Assembly (NCBI GenBank): GCA_963755755.1
Contig: CAVWLJ010000018.1
Span: 1-64,000, forward strand
From: DATKNA01 sp963755755
GTDB taxonomy: Bacteria > Actinomycetota > Actinomycetes > Actinomycetales > Kineosporiaceae
DNA length: 64,000 bases
Reading direction: 5' to 3'
The notes under the pieces are model-generated. The model saw nothing but the letters and a program-made list of their open reading frames with translations, was not told where the DNA came from and searched no databases. The position numbers and the translations under genes are program-made. Below, in pieces: positions 58,356 to 64,000 of the stretch; the first letter of the stretch is position 1, and each line of letters begins with the position of its first letter.

Positions 58356-60988
58356 GGCTGGGAGGTCCGAGCGCCGGCCAGCAGCCGCGCGGCCCGCCGA
58401 GCCACCTCGCCACGGTCCACCTTGGACTGGTGCCGGACGTCGACCGGTAGGCGCGGCGCGACCAGCACTGCGGCGACGTCGGCACCGGCGGCCGCGCGGA
58501 CGGCGTCAGCCAGGCTCAGGTCGGCCAGCTGCAGCTGCCTCGAGCGGTGAGGCAGGCGCGACCGGCCGTGGAGCCGGGCGCGGTCCGCCGACATTGACAC
58601 GGACGGCGGACGACCACCACGACGACCACCTGCGCGCCGGCCGGGCCGACGCCGACGGCCGCGGCGGCCGAAACCTCGGCCAGGCCCTCCACCCGCTGCT
58701 CGATCCCGACGGGCGTCACGGGACCGGCGGCCGTGGTGATGACGTGCTGGAGGCGTCCCTCGATCCAGAGCCGACCGTCGGCGTCCAGGTGCCCGACGTC
58801 GCCGGTGCGGTGCCAACCGGGGTTGCGCGAGGTCGTGCGCTCGAGCGCCCACAGCGCGTCGTAGCGGTCCTTCACGTGCGCCGCCTGCACGCAGACCTCA
58901 CCGGGAACGCCCGGGCGGTCGGTGAGCTCGCCGTCGGACCGCCCGTCCGGGAACAGCGGGCTGATCCGTACGCGGACGCCGGGCAGCGGGCCGCCCACGC
59001 ATACCCCCTCGCCTCCGCCGGCGGCGTCGATCCCGGCGAGCGAGATGTCGGTGACCGGCAGGACCTCGGTCATGCCGTAGGGGGTGTGGGCGGCGGCGGC
59101 CGGCAGGACCGCCCGCAGTGACCGCAGCAGGGACGCCGGGACGGGGGCGCCGGCGGACATGAGCAGCCGGATACCGGCCAGGGCTGTGCGCTGCGGAGGC
59201 GAGAGGTCCTCCGCCGTGGCCGCGACGCGACGCAGCGCCGCCGGCGAGGCGAAGACCACCGTCGCGTCGACGGCGGCTGCGGCATCGGCCAGCGCTGCTG
59301 CGGTGAGGGAACCGGGCTGGGTCACGTCGACGTCCGGCACCGCGGACCCGATGCCGAGCGCGGGCCCGAGAATCGCGAAGGGGGCGAACGCCGCCACGAA
59401 CCGGTCGTCGGCGGTCAGGGCGTACGCGGACCGCACGACCTCGAGCTGGGCCGCGGCCTGGCGGTGCGTGTAGACGACCCCCTTGGCCGGTCCGGTGGCC
59501 CCGGAGGTGAAGAGCACGGCGCAGTCGGCGTCCACCGGGCGCTCCGCGGGCGGCGGCGCCCCCCGGCCGAGGGCCTCGAGCTGCTCGAGCGAGTGCGCCG
59601 CGCGGAGGACGCGCAGGGTGCTCCGCCCCTGCCGGCCGGTGGCGAAGCGCGAACCCGGCAGGCCCATGAGGCGCGCGGCGGCCAGCCCCGCCGGGCTGCC
59701 GACGACGTGGTCGACGGCGGCGCTGCGCAGGGCTCGGCGCATCCCGGCGAGGCCGAGGCCCTTGTCCGCCACGACGACGACCGCCGCCGGCGCGCCACAG
59801 TGCGTAGACCGAGGCGGTCAGGTCGGCCGACGGCTCGACGAGCAGGGCGACGCGGTCCCCAGGGCGGACCCCGGACGCGGCCAGCCCCGCGGCAAGGTCG
59901 GCCACTCGTCGGGCCAGTGCGCGCCAGCTCACCGTCGCACCCCCGACCTCCACGACCGCCGGCGCGTCGTCGTCCGACCGCTCCTCCAGTGCGGACCACA
60001 GCCGGCGGACGGGCGCGTCCCGGGGCGCGGCTCCCGGCGGGTCGGTCGGCGCATCCGAGGGGTCCAGGTCGGCGACCCAACGAGCGACGGCCGCGGCGTA
60101 CCCGGGGGCGTCCTCCGGAAGCAGGTGCGAGGCGCCCTCGAAACGGTGCAGCTGCGCCTGCGGCAGGCGGTCGCGGAGGTCGGCCAGGTACCGCTCTCCG
60201 AAGACCGGGTCCCGCGGGCCCCAGAGCAGCAGGGCCGGCACGTCCAGCGTGCGGATCCCCTCGGCGATCGCCTCCTGCACGGGGCGGGAGGGGTGGGCGG
60301 CCGAGAACGGGATGTCGGCGACGAAGTCGCCGACGGACCGCCGCCGCGCGGCCGAGCGGTAGGGGGCGGCGAAGGCGCGCCGCACGTCGGCGGGCAGCGC
60401 CGGCCGGGACAACGCGGTCGCCGCCCGCACGAACACCGGGGTACCGACGGTGACGGCCGCCCGCACCCCGGGGGCGTGGGCCAGCCGGATGAGCACCGGG
60501 CCCAGGTCCCCGTCGGGCATCGCGACGGCGGTGTTGGCGAGGACCACGCCCCGCAGGTCCTGCCGGTGCCCCAGCGCCCAGCCCAGGGAGATGACCCCGC
60601 CCCAGTCGTGCCCGAGAGTGACCACCGGGCCGGTGACGCCCATGGCTGCGGTCAGGTCGCCGAGATCGGCCACCCGCTGCTGCAGCGAACGCGGCGCGGG
60701 CAGCCGCTCGGACCAGCCCATCCCGAGCTGGTCGGGCGCGACCACGCGCCAACCGGGCGGGGCGGCCGCCAGCAGACGGCGCCACAGGTAGGACCAGGTC
60801 GGGTTGCCGTGGACGCACAGCAGCGTGCCCGTCGGGTTCCGGACGCCGTTGTCGAGGACGTGCCAGGTGTGCTTGGCGCCGTCGGCGTCCCCGACAGTCA
60901 CCAGGCGGGACCAGGCGGGGTCGAGGCCCGGGAGCGCCGTCGGGAGGGACGCCGCCTCCTCCGTCCTCACCAGGCGATCTCGAGGCAC
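58352..60988 (-). pseudogene. oleBC: OleBC fusion: beta-lactone decarboxylase plus beta-lactone synthetase, two compensating frameshifts
   Basis: The fusion has about 878 residues. The OleB half (to about 300) is a haloalkane-dehalogenase-like alpha/beta hydrolase: CVHGNPTWSYLWRRLL, nucleophile Asp in LGHDWGGVISLG, WGPRDPVFGERY and His in GASHLLPED. The OleC half is an AMP-dependent ligase: VLFTSGATGPAKGVVYTH, AHTPYGMTEVLPV, HRTGDVGHLDADGRLWIEG. OleC closes the beta-hydroxy acid to a beta-lactone with ATP; OleB expels CO2 to give the cis-olefin. Frames slip at about 59775-59800 and 58595-58620, and start and end share one frame, so the errors cancel. Its start overlaps oleA by 22 bases. The fusion is known in actinobacteria. 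Confidence 0.8.
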
Positions 60989-61992
60989 GAGACGTTGAGT
61001 CCCGAGCCGATCCCCATGAGCAGCACCCGGTCACCGTCGACGAGCGAGTCCTGCTCCTCGGCCAGCGTGAAGGGAACCGACGCCGGGCCGAGGTTGCCGC
61101 GAGTCGGGAATGTCGTGGGCACCAATGCTTGATCGATGGCGAGTCGCTCGCACAACGCCTGGATGTGCACCTTGGAGACCTGGTGCATGACGTAGCGGCT
61201 CATACCCTGCGCCCAGTCGAACTCCTTGCCGGCCTCCGCCCACATCTGCAGGGAGAGGTCGAGGCCGGCGTCGAGGAGCCCCTTGAGGTCCGTCCGCATC
61301 ACGTCGTTGTCCCCGATGCACAGCTCGTGGTGCTCCGTCCCCGCCCGGCTCGCCGACCCGATGAGGCGGTGCCCCTCCGGGTGGGAGTCTGCGGGGCCGA
61401 GCACCATGGCTGCGGCGCCCGAGCCCAGGGTCAGGGTCGCGAACTGCGACAGCACGTCGCGGGAGACGGTGCCCGGGCTGCTGAGCCGGTCGATCGTGCG
61501 CTCCTGGACCGGTTGGGCGTCCTCGCCGTTGACGATCAGCGCGTACTCGACCAGACCGGAATCGATCATGGCGGCCGCGATCTCCATGCCGTTGACGAAG
61601 CCGAGGCAGGCGTTCGTGACGTCGAAGTTCTGGCAGGACCGCGGCAGGCCCAGCGCGTGGTGGACCGCGACGGCGGTCGAGGGCTCGAGGTACCTGCGAC
61701 TGATGGACGTGTTGATCATGATGCCGATCCCGGCCGGGTCCACACCGCTCTCGCTGATCGCCTTGGCCCCGGCCATGGCGGCGCCCTCGATGAAGGTGAC
61801 CCCGTCGGCCCACCAGCGGCGCTCCCGGATGCCCGCGAGGCGCTCGAGCAGGCCGGGCCGTAGGCCCACCCGGGCGTAGGTGTCGGCCAGCGCGTCGTCG
61901 AGCGCGTCGGAGGTGACCACCCGGGAGGCGTCGGCCGTCTGCGCGGCCAGCACGGCGGTGTTACGGAAGCGGTGCGTCGAGTTGCCGTTCAT
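60967..61992 (-). CDS. oleA: OleA, head-to-head acyl-CoA condensing thiolase
   Basis: The 341-residue enzyme belongs to the thiolase/KAS III superfamily. Catalytic Cys lies in FDVTNACLGFVNGME, His in YVMHQVSKVH and Asn in TFPTRGNLGPASV; the Glu in NTSISRRYLEPSTA matches the base that deprotonates the second acyl-CoA in OleA. It joins two fatty acyl-CoAs to a 2-alkyl-3-ketoacid. The start at 61992 (MNGNSTHRFRN) is the conserved OleA N-terminus. Resemblance to FabH is expected, but the oleBC and oleD neighbours make OleA the best call. Confidence 0.85.
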   Translation of the reverse strand: MNGNSTHRFRNTAVLAAQTADASRVVTSDALDDALADTYARVGLRPGLLERLAGIRERRWWADGVTFIEGAAMAGAKAISESGVDPAGIGIMINTSISRRYLEPSTAVAVHHALGLPRSCQNFDVTNACLGFVNGMEIAAAMIDSGLVEYALIVNGEDAQPVQERTIDRLSSPGTVSRDVLSQFATLTLGSGAAAMVLGPADSHPEGHRLIGSASRAGTEHHELCIGDNDVMRTDLKGLLDAGLDLSLQMWAEAGKEFDWAQGMSRYVMHQVSKVHIQALCERLAIDQALVPTTFPTRGNLGPASVPFTLAEEQDSLVDGDRVLLMGIGSGLNVSCLEIAW

Positions 61993-62237
61993 GGGCGGAG
62001 TCCAGTCCTCAACGGGCCGCACCCCTGGCACGCGCCGCCCTCGTCCACGGCGGACTACCCGCCGGGTCGAGCCCTATTCACGCACCTCACCGCTTGCAGC
62101 GCGCCACCCTGTCCGGATGACATCGGGGTGGCACCGGGTCAAGCCCGTCGTGCCCGCGCCGTAGACGGGTGGCCTGCGGGTTCCTCGGGAGCGGTGAGCT
62201 GCTTGACGAGAGGGCGCGGTCGAACAGGGACGAGATC

Positions 62238-62846
62238 TCAGGACGCGCGTGCGGCGATCGCTGCGTACCTACGGTCCGGTCGTTCAGGGAACTGCTGCTC
62301 CAGGCGTTGCAGCTCGGAGAAGCCTGCCCTCGTCAGGTGCTGCGCGAAGACGTCGACCGGCCAGCGGTAGGCGGTGACGACCTTGTGATCGAACTCCGCC
62401 ACGCCGTCGTCGCTGTCGAAGAAGCCGACGACGAGCACGCCCGAGGACGTCAGGAGGCGCCGGAACTCGGCGAGCACCTGGTCGAGTTCCGGCGGCGGCA
62501 CATGGATCGTGGAGTACCAGGCGAGGACGCCCGCCACGCAGTGCTCGGGCACGTCCAGCTCGGTCATCGAGCCGAGCCGGAACTCCGAATGGGGGTGAGC
62601 TACCTGAGCGTGCGCGATGAACTCGGGGACCATGTCGATGCCGGTCACCTCAGCGCCCAAGGACTGCAGGTAGGCGGTCCAGTGACCGGGGCCGCATCCG
62701 AGGTCGAGCACGGGTCCGGGGAGTCCTGTCAGGTGCCGCCGGACGAAGGCCATGTCGTCCTCGTGGTCCTGCCGGCCGCCGTCGAACAGGCCGATGTACT
62801 GCTCGGAGATGGACGAATACGCATCGCGCACCGGCACAAGATCCAC
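62238..62846 (-). CDS. Class I SAM-dependent methyltransferase
   Basis: The protein has 202 residues. Motif I VLDLGCGPGHWTAYL, acidic SAM ribose contact VTGIDMVPEFI, motif II region LGSMTELDVPEHCV and motif III LLTSSGVLVVGFFDSD are all present. It resembles small-molecule (Methyltransf_25-type) methyltransferases. About 245 bases separate its stop from the oleA start; no coding signal or clear promoter was seen there. A link to the ole cluster is possible but unsupported. Confidence 0.8.
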   Translation of the reverse strand: MDLVPVRDAYSSISEQYIGLFDGGRQDHEDDMAFVRRHLTGLPGPVLDLGCGPGHWTAYLQSLGAEVTGIDMVPEFIAHAQVAHPHSEFRLGSMTELDVPEHCVAGVLAWYSTIHVPPPELDQVLAEFRRLLTSSGVLVVGFFDSDDGVAEFDHKVVTAYRWPVDVFAQHLTRAGFSELQRLEQQFPERPDRRYAAIAARAS

Positions 62847-62908
62847 GACGTCAGATTAGGGCACGGGCACAGACCGTCAGCGCTTCGCTGGTCGATTGGA
62901 CGACCGCC

Positions 62909-63556
62909 TCAGCGGACTCGGCCGTAACGGCTCAGGAACGTCGTGACGGCCTGGGACGCCGTGCGCTGCAGGTGCGGGTCCTCGTCCCGGTGCGCGAGAC
63001 CTTGCAGCGAGAGCCGGTTGAGTGGCGCCCCGACGACGAGCCAGACGAACTGTTCGGCGGCCACGCTCGCGTCGTCGACGTCGAGAAGGCCGCGGTCCTG
63101 CAGGGTTTGGAGTGCGTGCGCGAGTCGAGTCATGTTGCGGTCCCAGCTGCGACTGGCGTAGTCGGCGGCGACGTGTGGGAAGGCGCCCGCCTCGGCCGCG
63201 ACGAGGGTGCGCATCCGGAGGACCGGCGGGCTGAGGATGCCGGCCTGCAGAACGTCGGCGAAGCCGAGCAGACCGGCGCCGATGTCGTCGGCCTGGGCCA
63301 AGGCCTCGGCGTGCGGGGCGAGGGCGTCGTGCCCAAGGTCGACCCAGTCTCGTACCACCGCCTCGTACAGGGCCCCCTTCGAGGGGTAGGCGGCGTACAG
63401 CGACTGCTTGGAGACACGGGCTTGGGCAGCGACGGCGTCCATCGTGGTGCCGCTGAAGCCGCGGTGGAGGAACACCTCCCGGGCGACGGCCAAGAGCTCC
63501 GGGCCTTCACGGCCCGGAGGGCGACCACGGCGGCGTGGGGTGGCGTCGGTGTCCAT
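62909..63556 (-). CDS. TetR-family regulator (AcrR-like)
   Basis: The protein has about 215 residues. HTH: AREVFLHRGFSGTTMDAVAA then QARVSKQSLYAAYPSKGALY. The C-terminal domain (LVAAEAGAFPHVAADYASRS, VAAEQFVWLVVGAPLNRLSL) is the TetR_C_7/AcrR-like type common in efflux regulators. Start at 63556 (MDTDATPRRRGRP). Two operator copies lie between it and the divergent DUF1761-like gene. Confidence 0.85.
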   Translation of the reverse strand: MDTDATPRRRGRPPGREGPELLAVAREVFLHRGFSGTTMDAVAAQARVSKQSLYAAYPSKGALYEAVVRDWVDLGHDALAPHAEALAQADDIGAGLLGFADVLQAGILSPPVLRMRTLVAAEAGAFPHVAADYASRSWDRNMTRLAHALQTLQDRGLLDVDDASVAAEQFVWLVVGAPLNRLSLQGLAHRDEDPHLQRTASQAVTTFLSRYGRVR

Positions 63557-63568
63557 GCCCTCCACTTT

Positions 63569-63615
63569 AGTACTTGACGGTACGGATGCCCAGACCTAGA
63601 GTACTGGCACGTACT
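63569..63615. promoter_or_regulatory. Promoter with two TetR operators before the DUF1761-like gene
   Basis: AGTAC-N6-GTACG (63569-63584) and AGTAC-N6-GTACT (63600-63615) are two copies of the same inverted repeat, 31 bases apart. TTGACG (63574-63579) and TAGAGT (63597-63602), 17 apart, form a promoter toward the DUF1761-like gene; operator 1 covers the -35 and operator 2 the -10. Confidence 0.7.
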
Positions 63616-63633
63616 AAATGTCTGGAGGCTCCG

Positions 63634-64000
63634 ATGATCATCCTGGGTGTGGCGGTCGCCGCCGTCGCCGCGTTCGTGCTGAGCTCGATCTACTACACCG
63701 TCACCACCCCGCTCGAGCGCCGCGCCCTGGGCGACGCCGCGATCGACCGGGGCCGGCCCGTCCGCTGGAAGGTGGCCACCGAGCTCGCACGGACCGCGGT
63801 CGTGGCCGCGGGGTTCGCCTGGATCGCCGCCCGGGGCTCGGGCCTGCATCTGCCCGACGTCCTCGTCGTGGCGTTCGTCGCATGGATCACGTTCCCGGTC
63901 GTCCTCCTGACCGGGTCCGTGATCTGGGAGGGCGTGCGCCCGATCACCGCCGCCATTCACGCCGGCGACTGGCTGCTCAAGCTCGTCCTGATCGCCGTGG
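63634..64000 (+). CDS. DUF1761-like membrane protein (runs off the right edge)
   Basis: The first 122 residues are visible. Helix 1 is ILGVAVAAVAAFVLSSIYYT, then a loop PLERRALGDAAIDRGRPVRW, two further helices and the ending WEGVRPITAAIHAGDWLLKL, which is close to the end of DUF1761-type proteins. TGGAGG (63622-63627) supports the ATG at 63634. Regulated by the divergent TetR through the paired operators. Function unknown. Confidence 0.65.
   Translation, partial: MIILGVAVAAVAAFVLSSIYYTVTTPLERRALGDAAIDRGRPVRWKVATELARTAVVAAGFAWIAARGSGLHLPDVLVVAFVAWITFPVVLLTGSVIWEGVRPITAAIHAGDWLLKLVLIAV

Noticed and set aside
59464..61132. Long plus-strand frames opposite oleBC and oleA
   Set aside because: They are antisense shadows without start signals or domain features; the minus strand has complete catalytic motifs.

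Overview
The window is very GC-rich DNA with strong G/C third-position preference, GTG starts, GTGA/ATGA-coupled operons and many TetR, HxlR and ArsR regulators. It also carries a 13E12-type DUF222/HNH gene, PRC-barrel/DUF2382, an actinobacterial SigB/F-type sigma factor with RsbW-like kinases, and a class F sortase. This points to a soil- or surface-dwelling, motile (chemoreceptor), aerobic actinobacterium. A Geodermatophilus/Blastococcus/Kineosporia-like lineage is an inference from gene content only.

Layout. 0-1.7 kb: edge of a membrane protein and two small membrane proteins. 1.7-6.5 kb: an operon for meta-cleavage of a homoprotocatechuate-like aromatic (semialdehyde dehydrogenase, class III extradiol dioxygenase, FAH-family isomerase/decarboxylase) ending in a ferredoxin and ferredoxin reductase, behind a promoter whose -10 overlaps a 16-bp palindrome. 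6.5-12.7 kb: TetR/MMPL exporter, a flavin protein of the FDOR/PPOX class, a flavin reductase, an SGNH hydrolase and a Rho_N-domain protein. 12.9-16.3 kb: a sortase with its LALTG substrate, ArsR, dead GGDEF and chemoreceptor fragments, and the PRC-barrel/DUF2382 protein. 16.4-25.4 kb: PAS/GAF/PP2C phosphatase, then a two-component system divergent from a LolA-like protein plus ABC exporter, with phased direct repeats between them. 25.3-30.3 kb: GH3 beta-glucosidase, a ruined 13E12 gene and tandem intergenic repeats. 30.4-42.4 kb: peptide deformylase, two anti-sigma-type kinases, GGDEF protein, aldo/keto reductase, SigB/F-type sigma factor, HIT-like protein, cytochrome bd oxidase (cydAB) and a chemoreceptor. 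42.5-57.3 kb: an accessory stretch of small regulator-plus-effector modules (TetR, HxlR, ArsR; SnoaL/NTF2-like proteins, cupin, MFS, SDRs, epoxide hydrolase, DUF4386). 57.4-62.0 kb: a complete oleA-oleBC-oleD cluster for head-to-head acyl condensation to beta-lactones and long-chain olefins, with OleB and OleC fused. 62.2-64 kb: a methyltransferase and a TetR divergent from a DUF1761-like protein.

How parts work together. Several inverted-repeat operators sit exactly on promoters next to their regulators (56.44-56.49, 63.57-63.62, 52.11, 47.78, 31.40-31.45, 21.97-22.02 kb). Three sites matching the SigB/F-type promoter (GNNT-N15-GGGNAN) precede the Rho_N protein, the DUF2382 protein and the sigma gene, suggesting a local stress regulon. 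The PP2C phosphatase and two HATPase proteins could belong to the same partner-switching network.

Caution. At least ten otherwise well-conserved genes are interrupted by single-base frameshifts in GC runs, sometimes in compensating pairs. I read most of these as consensus errors in the underlying sequence; only the 13E12 gene and the fragments at 14.8-15.1 kb look like real decay. No tRNA, rRNA, CRISPR array, insertion sequence or replication origin was seen.
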